A stretch of 64,000 nucleotides of DNA from Sphagnum magellanicum (Eukaryota; Streptophyta; Sphagnopsida; Sphagnales; Sphagnaceae), in the NCBI GenBank assembly GCA_021904315.1, contig CM038917.1:15174041-15238040 (forward strand), written 5' to 3'. The translations under genes were made by a program, and so were the position numbers. Below the pieces are notes generated by a model, which was given only the letters and a program-made list of their open reading frames with translations, was not told where the DNA came from and did no database searches. Below are positions 35,200 through 46,459 of the stretch, piece by piece; position 1 is the first letter of the stretch, and each line of letters opens with the position of its first letter.

Positions 35200-37452
35200 G
35201 CGAGAACTAATACCATGTTGATAATAGCCTCATCCTTTTTCAGTGTTGCATGGGAGATTTTGTTTCAAAACATCTTTTGTGTAGTTGATTTATGTGGACA
35301 ATTGTAAATCTTGTGTTCCAATGAATTGCATATGAAGCAATGGTGGACTGGGGAACTTCTTTGATTTCAGTTCCCCTGTTTTTTGTGGTTTCCGCTTGTT
35401 CCTCTCCTTACCCAAGGAGAAATTTTGTTCACCGAAACTTTTTTTTTATCCTTCAATTTGTTGTTTGGGTTCTTTGGGTTCCAATGACAATGCTCCTTCA
35501 AATGCCCTAGTTTATGATAGAAACCACACATCCTTTTAGTTCGAATGTTGTCTAATGCCTTCTTTGATTTTTCAATGGTTTTAATAATTTTCGATACTCC
35601 TCTACATCCGCCATAGACTTTTCATAGGTGACCATAGATTCCTTATGCTAAAATAAGGTATCTCATTTCATTCCCACAATTGCGATTTGCAAGTAGGGAA
35701 CCAATCTAGTTGATAAAAAGGTTGTCAACAAGTTGTTGTTTGCCTTATGTTTAAGGCAATTTGTAAGTTTGAATATTGGTTCATAATAAACTTCAACCTT
35801 TTCATCATTGCTTGCTTAATGATTCTAAAAGCCATGTAAACCTATTCATCATTTTGAATGGTGTGATATCGCTTACAGAATGTAGCTTCCAACTCCAAAA
35901 AGATGTAACTTGGGTGAGATTGCATAAAATTTTCGCCCCATTCCAAAATTGCATCCTTTAAGGTGAAACAAAATAAGGTCATTATATCAACATCCTGCTT
36001 CTCACCATTAGCCTCAATGGCTTTTTGAAACATTCGAACGTGAACATTTGAATCTATCCCAATAGAATAATTTTGGTATGGTAATGATTTCCTTGACAAA
36101 GGAGCCATAGGGGTAGTGGGTGTTAGTGGCGGATACCATAGTGGGTACCATGGGTTCTAAGGGGAAATTGGCTAGGGAACACCAAAAGACACACATGCGC
36201 CTCCAACTGAAAATCCACCTCCACCTCCTCTTGGGGGTCCTTCATGAGAATCCACTTCCATTTGGGAGTCCACCCTCACTTGGAGGTCCACCACCTCCTC
36301 TCAAAGGTCCTTTTCCCCCTCCTAATGGTCCTCCACTCACATCAGGAGGATTACCACCACCTCCCATAGGTATCCCACTTCTAGAATTGTTGAATCCGGA
36401 TGGTTGATTTCATGTGGGTGGTTGGAAATAGGGCACAAGATTTTTGGTAGGAAACTCGCTAGTGGAGTAGTTACTTTGGGAGCCATCACGAACGCTTGGA
36501 CACCCTAACTTCCTCTAGTTGCAATGATTTCGATAGACACTATATTTGGAAAAAGGTATGCCACAAGTTTAGATGTGTTGGGGAAAATATGTGGAGGGTT
36601 TATTGGATAATAAGGATTAAGAATCATTGTCCATGGGTTGGAATATTGCTAGTGCTTACATAGGACGATCCATAGTTCCCAAGGCATGTTGGTAAAATAT
36701 TATTTCTATAAGTAGGATTCATTGTTGGATACTGGTTGCTCAACATTTGAATAATGAAGTAATTAAGGGCAACTATGAAAGAAGGGGTACGCTTAGGTAT
36801 TGTAGGAATTTGGGAGCTAACTGAAATGGTTAGGTTGGGTGGTATTGAAAATCAATTTAGTCACAAAAATTAGTACTTGGCTAGATCTATAAGGGCAATT
36901 TCCAACTACATGTCTAGGACCTTTAGAAAAAATGTAGACCTAGTTAGTGGGTGTGGAATTGATAGTAGAAGTAGGCATTATTGAAATCGTTTGACGTGAA
37001 TCATGCTCCTTGTAAAGATTCATCGTTGAAGAATGGTCGTTGCCATCAGTTTTGGAAGTAGCCTTTTCTAGAACTCCACCAAATCCTTGATTATCCTCTA
37101 GGATTGAAAATTTTCAATCTTTAGGGTTTTGGTACTGGGTGCAACAATTTCTTGGTACTGAAAAACATCATTTTTGGTAGGGGTCCAAACATAACCCCGC
37201 GAAGGTTCCACGACCGTAGTCACAACCAACTGCTCCATTGAGTGAATTCCAATGTCAGTTCATATTTATGATTATCCTCTTTCAATGTTGATTTCAACTT
37301 CATGTTGCTCTACCACATGTAGGGTAGCAAGGCCTTCCCAATTCATTATGTGAAATTGTCCTCCCTAGCCAGCAAAAAGTACATCCCCACCTTCTCGCTG
37401 CAAAGCCTCATTCATTTGCTTCCATGTACTCCTTGTTAACACAATTGCCATC
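35200..37452 (-). pseudogene. Element B gag with two zinc knuckles
   Basis: A start codon at 37452 opens MAIVLTRSTWKQMNEALQRE, about 210 bp inside the 5' LTR. Then come a decayed segment and a Gly/Pro-rich stretch (36200-36390, GGGGNPPDVSGGPLGGG). The gag core (35842-36108) has HVRMFQKAIEANGEKQ, ILEWGENFMQSHPSY and ATFCKRYHTIQ. Two C-x2-C-x4-H-x4-C knuckles follow: 35487-35528 (CGFYHKLGHLKEHC, second Cys changed to Tyr) and 35298-35339 (CFICNSLEHKIYNC, complete). The gag core closely parallels that of element A. Nucleic-acid-binding structural protein by family. Confidence 0.85.
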
Positions 37453-37643
37453 TTTCACAAACCAAAGTGGTTAACTTGTACAATAAAGTTTTTTTATGTT
37501 TTTTCAATTTTGAAAAAAACAACAAATTGTAAAAACAATGAAACTTTTGGAAGAAATAATACCCATTTTCTAATGAAAACAAATAGCTTCTACAAAATCT
37601 CTCAACAAAAGAATTATTCAATTATAAATCCTAGTTCTGTTTC

Positions 37644-37661
37644 CATGGAATGGTTGCTAAA
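37644..37661 (-). other. Primer-binding site of element B (mutated)
   Basis: Minus strand directly after the LTR: TTTAGCAACCATTCCATG. It differs from the element C site TTTGGTGACCAT by G-to-A and T/C changes, as expected of decay of a shared tRNA primer site. Confidence 0.6.
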
Positions 37662-38416
37662 TGTTAGGCCCACCTGATGAATTCCTAGGTGTTTTTGGGT
37701 ACTTGATTAAAAATCAGTATAGACTTTAACACCTCAAATACGCTAGTGTTTAATGACAAATAATCATTTAAAAACATGTGGAAAAAAATTAGGCAAATAA
37801 CCTACCACTTTCTCTTAAGAAAAATAAATAGATAATAATAAACAACTTTGTAACATCTCCAAAGTTGACAGTCAAAAAAACAAGTAGGAAATATAACTCC
37901 AACACACTTTGCAAAGAAAAAACTTGAGCAAAAACAAACTCACTTTATTCAAAGAACTTTAGAGTGCAAAAATTATGTTACAATTGTATCCAAAACAAAG
38001 ATTTAAAAAATACCCTTTGAACTTCCCCAAGAGAAAACTTTGAGCCCATATATAAGAAAAAAATGGAGGTCCTTAAAAAATGAAAATCCTTAGAAATCCT
38101 ACTAAGTTCCAAGTTTTCCAACCTTATCCTCCATCTAAAATCAAGAACTAAAGTTAGGGGTGACAACTAACTTTTTTGGTTTTATTAATAAACAAATTTT
38201 CAAAATTGGTAATAACTTAAAATTGGTTCTAACCTAAAATTGGTAGAAACCTAAAATCAATTTTAACTTATAAAATATAGTAACGTAGAATTGATTCTAA
38301 TCTAAAATAGATAATAACGTAAAATCAATGTGTATCTCAAAATTGGTAAAGTTTGATTTTCAGTACAAAATTATAACTCCTAAAAAATTAGCCTAAAAAA
38401 CTTTCTAGCCTTGACA
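37662..38416 (-). repeat. 5' LTR of element B
   Basis: 755 bp, plus-strand ends TGTTAGGCCC...CCTTGACA. Homologous along its length to 21580-22348. It lies just upstream of the gag start, which fixes the direction of the element. Confidence 0.93.
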
Positions 38417-38452
38417 AAAACCCTAAACCTTAAATTGTGAACACATTTTTTA

Positions 38453-38970
38453 TTAACCATAAATGTTTTTTTTTAACCTAACAACACTTAGACCTATTGA
38501 AGGATGAGGGCTTGTGCCTTGTGTGTTGCTACCATCATCCCCTAAGTCTTCGCCATGGCCCGCTTCTACCTCCTTCTTTGATGACATAAATCCACTAGTT
38601 AGATCTAATGAAATCTTTTGAGTTAAGATACTTTCATTCATAGTGCAATGCATCTTGGCCTATAGTGTAAAAAATCTTACCTCGAAAGATTCCTCCCTCC
38701 TTTGAAAGAAATCAAGCTCCTTTTTTCTTACCAATATTTCTATCTCCTTGATAATTGCTCAAAAAATGTATTAAAAGCCATGAAAGTCTAAGAAAAGACA
38801 TAACACCTTTTGTCTATGAACTTGTAAGCACGTCTCCCTATTTTTTTCATTGCCAATATTAAGTTTCGTTATTTCACATTGATATGAATCAAATTGTTAC
38901 CATGATTTCTTCTACTCTTGTGCTAGGTTATGGTCAAAAGTTCGCTAACCTTTTACATCTAAAAAATGTT
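38453..38970 (-). pseudogene. Gene X, N-terminal coiled-coil exons
   Basis: Read leftwards: QFDSYQCEITKLNIGNEKNR (about 38850-38910), a decayed spacer, then IIKEIEILVRKKELDFFQRR and EESFE ending at a GT donor (TTTCGAG|GTAAGA). A 33-bp putative intron ends in TATAG. The next exon opens AKMHCTMNESILTQKISLDL and runs open to 38453 through KKEVEAGHGEDLGDDGSNTQ and GTSPHPSIGLSVVRLKK. The first part is helical and charged; the second is an acidic, Ser/Gly-rich linker. It shares strand and decay level with the exon remnants at 3-6 and 19-20 kb, and element B lies between. Assignment to the same gene is inference. Confidence 0.4.
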
Positions 38971-39060
38971 TCATCTAAGTCCATTCTATGGCTTTTATAC
39001 TTTCTTTTCTAAAAGATGTTGTCATTTTTTGGTTTTTTTATATGTCACTGTTGTACTTGT

Positions 39061-39938
39061 TATCACAACCCTAACTTTGGGCTCGCGACCAAGGCAAAGG
39101 CTTGCAAAGGTGTGGGCCAAGAATGAAGCCCAAGAGTCACATTTCATGCTCCCGGGAATGTAGGAGAATGTGAGGGAATGAACCCCAACACTCTCAAATG
39201 GGCTCCCACTTTGGGGGTTGGAGTCCCAATGGACTTATAAATCTTTAGAGAGCAATTACAAGGGTTAAAACTCATTGTATTGAAGAGTTCCTTGTACCAT
39301 TGGAAAGTTATTAAAATGTAAATGTCTAAAATGGGCTTACAAGTCCCATTTGAATACTTAAAACACAAGTTATGGCCAAAAGAAAAGCTTAGAATCGCCC
39401 TAACTTACTTGCGTGCAGGTGGCATGTCACATATTGTTGCAAAGCTCTCAATGAGGCCTACAATTTTTCTTTAGACCTCACCTCAATCAGAGGTTTTCAC
39501 AAAATGTTATGGGTTTCCAAAGTCACAAGAGTCCCAATTTCGGGAATTTCGAAACTTTCAACTTGGGAATCTTGAGGCAAAATGACATTTGGGTGTAGGC
39601 CACATGGCCCAACATAGATAATATTATAAGAAGGAAGGTAGTGGCTTGCCCCAAGTCCGGGTCATGGTTAGTCTTGCGAGTCTATTTATGCATGTGGTTC
39701 GTCCGTGCATCAAAAGTGCTCCAACTACGCACTAACCAACTTGTTATTTGGTTTACATAAGTCCATGTGAATAATTGACCCGTTTGTCATTCATTTTAGT
39801 TCCCATATTAGAGCTCCAACACGCCCCTCTACCCTCGAAGTGCTATGAGTTAAGGAACATACCCTAACTTCTTCTCCTTCCATTGTTTTCACCTTTGGAC
39901 TCGCAATTGAATCTATCAAGGAGTTTGGGGGTGCATCA
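39061..39938 (-). mobile_element. R1 repeat copy 6, inverted
   Basis: The only copy in reverse: the minus strand starts TGATGCACCCCCAAACTCC and ends GGGTTGTGATA. Flanks cttgt (39056-39060) and cctgt (39939-39943) form a 5-bp duplication with one transition. 878 bp, no coding content. Confidence 0.88.
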
Positions 39939-39943
39939 CCTGT

Positions 39944-41215
39944 GACCGTTGAAAGAAAGTATACCTAACACTTATCGATTCAAATTATTTTTCTATGTGG
40001 CAAGATTGTTCATTATTTGATGTGTTTATTAAGTCTAATACCAATCTTTAAATGGATTAAGTAAGAACTAATGATAGTTTACTAACATCCTTAGTTACAG
40101 CAAAATGTTTCCCCTATTGTAATTTTGACCATTCGATGTTATTTTGTCGGCATTCAATTACATGATAGACATGGTGGTAATGGATGTTTCAAATAATAAA
40201 AACGAAAATCCTAGAATTAATAAATTATGCTTCCATAAACTTCACTAAATCTAATTCACTAAAATAATAATTGTGAACAATTATAATTTGTCAAATTACA
40301 CTATACAAATGATAAAATGTTATTAACTATTGACCTAACAAACGTCTTTTTTTAAATGTGTAAGGAATTTATATACAAACCTTCATCTATTTGGTTTAAT
40401 GTTGATAATAACCATTTGTGAAGTCCTGATTAATCATGGTCAATTGTTCCCTAAAGAATAATTTCTTATTCAACCTAATACTTGCTAGAATGAGTTGGCA
40501 TTATTATTATATCATTAATTGGGCTGAATATTGACCAGCTTGTAAACCCCATGCCATTAGACACCAATCACCTACTCAAAATTTTGTTGTTTACTTAATT
40601 TGACATAACATTCTAGAAGGACTAGTTGGATTGTTCTATTGTTGGTTAATGATATGGTTCCACACTATCAAATTCTTCATATTTTCCAAATCCAACCTAC
40701 ATTTTTCAAGATTTCTCACTTGTTGATATCCATATTTTTTATGATGTTCTTTTCTCCAACTAGTGTTAAATCTTTTTGCCACTTTCTGTTATTCTACACT
40801 GTTGGATATCCTCTAGTTTTATAGCAAGTTGAATTATTCATTCCTTCTTGTAACTATCCTTTTCACTCCTTGTTGATTTTTAATCACATAACCTCTTGCT
40901 CCCATATGACACTAAAGTTTTTTGTCTATGGCATCTCAGATTGCAGTAATCTTCAAACAATTCCAACCTATGGTATTATTAGCCTTCATCTTTTATTATG
41001 CGATGGTGCAAGGTTCACCCGTGCACCCCCAAATATAGGGAAATGATAAACAATGATATGAAATGAACTACCTTGTAATTTAACCTAAATTTAGGTTTTT
41101 CATGCCTTTAACTTTTCTTGTAATTTAATTTTTTTCACCCATGTGGTTGCCCACCTAGCACATGCCAATTATGCTTTTTGATAATCTGATTCAACTTCAT
41201 CTTGGACTAAGTCTT
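39944..41215. other. AT-rich stretch, no recognised gene
   Basis: No frame with domains or notable length. Sequence is ordinary AT-rich spacer with poly-T runs. Confidence 0.5.
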
Positions 41216-43604
41216 AATACCTTGGGACCATTCTTATGCTTTCACTAGTGGGATTACACGATTCCATTGGACCGTGGTTTCGGCCTAGGACAATGGTTTA
41301 TAGTGACCACAATCTAGTATGTATCAAAAGGTTTAATAAATTGAAATTTGTTCAAAGACTTGCATCCATTAATTTTGGACGCATACCATCATCTATTTTC
41401 TTGTTGAATTGGGCTTAATGTATTGAGTTATTTTAGATAAAGATGTCATAATTTCTTTTCTCTAGATCATTCCTATTACTATGTCCATCATATTTCCCAC
41501 CATGAATTTGTGATTGCGGTTCATGTATTGGGATTATTCGTGGGATGGATTGATCAACAATGGTGTATTGCTCCAAGAAATAGGTCAAGATTCATTTCAA
41601 TTTGCATCACCCCCAATGTTCTAATTTCATTATTGTCGTTAATCGTGATTTTTTTTGCATATTTATGTAACATTTCAATTTCGCCCTTTGTGCAATGTTA
41701 AGTTTGTTTTCCATCTTCTTTAATGCTCTATATTGGTATTTTTCATTTCTTTTTTAGCCACTAGTTATATTTTCGTTGTTACATTGTCAGCTATATCGTT
41801 CAAATTTATGCAAGGGGGAAAATATATGCATTTTGCCAATTTAGGTTTCTTTAGTATGTCCACATTATTGTTTTTTATTGGAGATTGTTACTCATCCTTG
41901 CATTTTACTATTTGTATGGTTATATATTTTTGTTTTTCATGTTGAGTTTGAGTTTTAGTTGTTCATCTTGCCCTCAAATTTAGTTCTTGGTGTAGTGGCA
42001 TTTTTTGATATCTAACTCTAAAACTAATGTGAAATTTATCTTATTGAATGGTTTTATTTTATTCTCCATGGCTACTTTCCATGATGTAGGAAAGCTAGAT
42101 CTTACCATCTTGGTTTTTGATTATTGTACAAGTGATTAAAAAGTGTTATGTGCATGTTTCTAAGATGTTTTTTATAAGGAAGACAACATTGTTTTAAGTT
42201 GTAATTACCAAGTTCCAAATGTGAACCTTACAAGGATGTTTTCAACTAGCACCAGTGGCAAGTATCGAATCATCGATGAAAATGTGTTTAACAATTATTG
42301 TTTTAACATCGAGCACAATTGCATCAATGGCCAACATTGCTACAAAAGGCGTCCTAATGAAAGAAGAGCCCATTGTGGTTTATCATAGCTCGAAGTTTTT
42401 TGTCTTGATTGCCAAGTCATTGTTGATCAATCTTTGTGATTATTCTGATGAACACAATCCTTCCCTTCCTAATGTTGTATTTGTTTTTGTGAATTCACAA
42501 GCTGACGAAAAATAACCTTTGCAGATGGAAGTGTCGTTCATGAATTTGCGAGTTGATGAGGAATAGCCTTTATGGATGGAAGTGCCACAAATGGCTACTT
42601 TCTCCATCATTGTTGATTTGTTGAAGGCAATGTCTCTAACTACGCACACTTGTTCTAAATTGAAGACCTTTGACTACGAGGCCATCACAATTGTGTTTGT
42701 GAATGGTCTTCCCACAAAATTCAATGGTGACATATTATTTGAGCTTCCTCTTATTCACCATCCATTGGGACATTTTAAACAATTGCAAAGTACGAACAAA
42801 TAGTACAATGGTCATGCTTGGTGCAAGTTGTAGACCAATAACATCAAAAATTTGTTTGGATCAAGCTTTAGAACCATGAAATGCCTTGGACATTTGTGTT
42901 GTCAAAATGATTCTTGTCCTCTATTTTGGTGTTCTTCTACACACAATGAAGTTCCTTAGAGTGGTAATAGATTGTAGTCTCCTATATCTGGGCAGTGTCT
43001 AGTGAAATCCCCGATCTATACCATCAGCTATAAGTTTTATTATTTTTGCCCACTTGTCTACAAACTTGCAGTTGTAAAATGTATTATGTTGTTCACAAGT
43101 TTCCAAATCTTTCAAGAACCACAATCCACTTGGCACCCATGCCCATCCAATTTAAGACAACAAGTGTAAAAAATCCTTCTAGGAGATGAAGAACATGGTT
43201 GTAAATGAGGTCTATTGCATGCCAATTGCTACCACTTCGACTATTGTTTTCTTTATGAGTAAGACATTTTTTTCTTGTCACTTGTTCAATAAGGATGGAG
43301 AAGGTCCTATCTAGTTTTTGAAAGGTGAAAACCTAGATCAAATGTTGTTAAAGTTCACTCCTTTGTGCTCCCCTAGAATACACAATCTAATTGTTTCGCT
43401 AAAACATCATCCCGATAACTTGGGCTCCATAAAGACTATATCCTAAAATTGAAGGCACTATCTAGTTACGACTATATTTAAGATAGTTGTTTTACTAATC
43501 AACATGTTTGGCAAAAGGTTTATTTGTTCAAGATGTCCGTTGATGGAGTTGCATTCAGATTTGATTTGGTTCAGTGAATGTAACTGCATGAAAATCTATA
43601 AAAT
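41216..43604 (+). pseudogene. Decayed upstream part of the MULE-like gene
   Basis: Plus-strand blocks in several frames: DSIGPWFRPRTMVYSDHN (41260-41320), HEFVIAVHVLGLFVGWIDQQ (41500-41560), then a Cys/His-containing block around 42290-42400 (NINGQHCYKRRPNE-like) and TTHTCSKLKTFDYEAI (42640). None forms a known domain. Strand and decay level match the transposase-like block at 43605-45480, so they may be its earlier exons. A 47-bp imperfect duplication lies at about 42490-42585. Confidence 0.3.
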
Positions 43605-45480
43605 ATGTGGATGACGTTCGATCACGTAAAACATGTTCAAAGATGGATGACCATGGCTTGTCATGTTTACAACCTAGTCTATTATAATGTCATGATGATT
43701 GTGATATGTGACATGCAATCTGAGGACACAAAAGCTCAATGCATTCTATGGAAGAAGTTGAACACAATTGTTGAGAAGAAAGGGTTAAATACGATCATTT
43801 TCAAGGGGTTCATGGCGGATAATATGCAAGCAAATTAATATGTTGTTCAAATTGTTTATGGGACTGGAGATCCTATGGTTAAAATGGTTGACAAATAGTA
43901 GCCGTGTTTTTTTCCATTAAATTTAGTCTTTCAACAAACACACCAAGCAACTAATTGCACCAAAGTTCCATGATCAACACAAAGCCCTATGTTATGAATA
44001 CAAAAAAACCAAGTCCTTGGAGGAAGCTAACCTTCAATATGGTACCATTTGGTCTTGGTGGTATTTGTTTGGAGCTACTAGTGAGGGCACCAATCACAAG
44101 CTCAAAAATTGGGTTGGCTTATAGCACTTTCCTGTACAACAATGGGGAGGCTTCATGTTGGATGTAAGTTCTTATAGTAATCTGTTGAAATTTCATTTTC
44201 CATTTGTCCTCTTGAATTTTAACTTCATTCCTTTTATGTGCTTGTAGAAATTCTCTTTAGAGGAGGCAACTAATATGCGAACTTGTAATTTATTTGAGAT
44301 AGTCCATAACATTTGGCTCCAACAATCTAGCAAGAGGGGTACTTGCCTCTTTATTGCAACATCTAACAATTACATGCTAGCATTCAATCAATCTTCATTA
44401 TATTATGTCTTCTTACAAAGAGGTGCATCTAAAACTGGTTTGGACAAGAATGAATTTTGTTCATGTAGGGCCAGTTAATCTAGGGACCAAATCCAAGTTG
44501 TTGTTGCAGTTGCCAAGTACTCTTCAAGCTTTGGTCTTTTTGCTAAGATATCACATTTGGAAGGTGAGGAAGTGTTTGGATCACCAAATTCAAGGCAAAC
44601 CTTCCACTTGGGTCAGAAGAATATTCACACTAGCATGATCGGGTGAACTTCTTTCATCCAAAAGTGGCCAATGCAAAGGCTCCAATCAACTAATCGTCAA
44701 CTATGGATGTGGGGGAGACCAATTGCCCTATTCCTATTATCACCCATAATGGTGCGGAGGTCCTTGAATGCCTTTATGGGATGTCATTTGGCAAATTGAA
44801 CGTTGCCCCCCAAAGTTAAACACTTGTTGTTTGGTGTTGTAAAAAAACACTAAACACTATTACAAAGCCAAAATCATTTCAAAGCAAATAAATCATGGTA
44901 TTCATGTTTCGTGTTATGTTGTTCCATGTTATGTTGGTCATTAGTTTGCAACCAAAGGTGTATTAATTGAATTACATCAGTTTTGGTTTTGTCATGATGA
45001 CCTTATGCTTTGTGTGGGAGGGACAAGCAAGAAATATGCACTTGATAAACTAACCTTGCCTTCATTATGACCTATGCAAGTAGGGACATATCTCACTAAA
45101 ATTGAGGTGGTAGCATTGGAGGAGGCTAGTTTCTTGCTTTCAAAGAAGCCAAGATGTCCCCTTGTCAATTAGGTTGGGGATGACAAATTTGCACCCGTAA
45201 ACCAATCATTTGCATGTGCCTTTTGGAATTTATTTGGCAATGGTACCTTTGCCCATATTTATAAGGCATTGGATTTAGATGTTTGGCCCAAAGGAATGGG
45301 AAGAAGATTGGTTGTCCTAGCATGCTCAAACTATCTATTATGCACGAAAACAAGTGGGAGGTGGGACAAACTCTTGAAGCCACAGTATTAACTCCCTCAA
45401 ACATTCCTTGTACATGATATGGATAGATTTACCGCCTCCTTTCAAGACCACTTGAAAACCATAAACAATATGAAGTAACG
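43605..45480 (+). pseudogene. MULE-like transposase remnant
   Basis: The first block (43605-43838) reads VMMIVICDMQSEDTKAQCIL, KKLNTIVEKKG and FKGFMADNMQAN, then VYGTGDPMVKMVDK. After a shift come KHTKQLIAPKFHDQHKAL and LEEANLQYGTIWSWW, ending QQWGGFMLD. A GT-AG intron (44164-44247) leads in frame into KFSLEEATNMRTCNLFEIVH. Later blocks include SHLEGEEVFGSP, HNGAEVLECLYGMS and NGTFAHIYKALDLDVWPKG (45240-45300). Spacing of the acidic residues in VICDMQSED and GFMAD followed by a C/H-containing segment resembles the D-D part of MULE-type DDE transposases, and I recall similar uncharacterised repeated plant proteins; both are from memory. Non-functional: stops and at least two frameshifts. Confidence 0.45.
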
Positions 45481-46459
45481 ATTAGTGTTACTTGATTTGT
45501 AGTTGCATGGATTTTTCTTCCATGATGTCTAGGTCCTTCAATGGGCGAGGGTTGTGGGTGCAATGTAAGCACTTATGTTACATTTTGTAATATGCCATGT
45601 ATTTTGGGATTAAAGAACCATTCATCCACTATCCATCTTGGAGTTAAAATGAGGTTCATAGATTATTAAATTATGCCAAAATCTTGGAGGTAAATTAGGT
45701 TGCAATGTCATTAAATTTGTTAAATAAGACTATTATGGGTTCATGGTTTTGGAATGCATTCTACTACAGAAATAAAAATATTCTTTAGCATGATATGTGT
45801 AATGCACTATTCATTAATTTTTCAAACATTTTCTCATTCCATCATTATGTGGACTTGTTATCCTTGATTTACAGTGTGACTTAACTTAATTTACACAAGT
45901 TATTGTTTCACCTTTTTACATTGTAATGTAGCACCTTTGATTTCACCTTTAACACCTTTTTTCATGAATGAAATTTGACATGAAAATTATGTGAGTCCAG
46001 TAATTTCCATTCATCATAATTGGTTTGGAATTACTTTTATCCATACATTCAACTAGTTGAAAGTTTCATCCAAACAATTCATCTACTTCCAATTATCATC
46101 CAAAAGTTCATTCATCTAATTTCATCCATTTTGTAACTTTCATTGAGTACATGCGGTTTTCATCCGGCATAACTATTTTGGAATTAATCTCATCCATACA
46201 TTTCAACCTATTAAATTTTTCATCCAAATAATTCATCAGTTGTAATTATCATCCAAATTTTTCATTGATGTTCAAATTTCATCCAAACTTTTCATCCATG
46301 TATACGTGGAAAAATGTTTTCCATGTCATTCTTATGTGGTATAGGATATTTTAAAAATATTTTGTCCTTGTCATCAAAATATATTCATTTTTATTCATAG
46401 GCTCATGCTTACAAGCTCACGTTCACGCTCACGTGCTCATTTTGTAGCGTCGTTGGTTC

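Larger units (their letters stand above)
21580..38416 (-). mobile_element. Element B: Ty3/gypsy retrotransposon with nested insertions
   Basis: A 16.8-kb minus-strand element bounded by LTRs at 21580-22348 and 37662-38416. Flanking bases taaac (21575-21579) and aaaac (38417-38421) agree at four of five positions. Order: LTR, primer site, gag with zinc knuckles, protease, RT, RNase H, integrase, then (after the inserted element C and R1 copies) a coiled-coil 3' ORF, purine tract and LTR. Motifs match those of element A part by part, so A and B are related but distinct families; their LTRs are not alike. It lies within the span of gene X. Confidence 0.85.

Noticed and set aside
36120-36407. Plus-strand proline-rich frame
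   Set aside because: Opposite strand of the Gly-rich part of the element B gag.
45240-45300. Kinase-like glycine loop in GNGTFAHIYKAL
   Set aside because: Spacing is superficially kinase-like but no catalytic or DFG motif follows, and the block belongs to the transposase-like gene.
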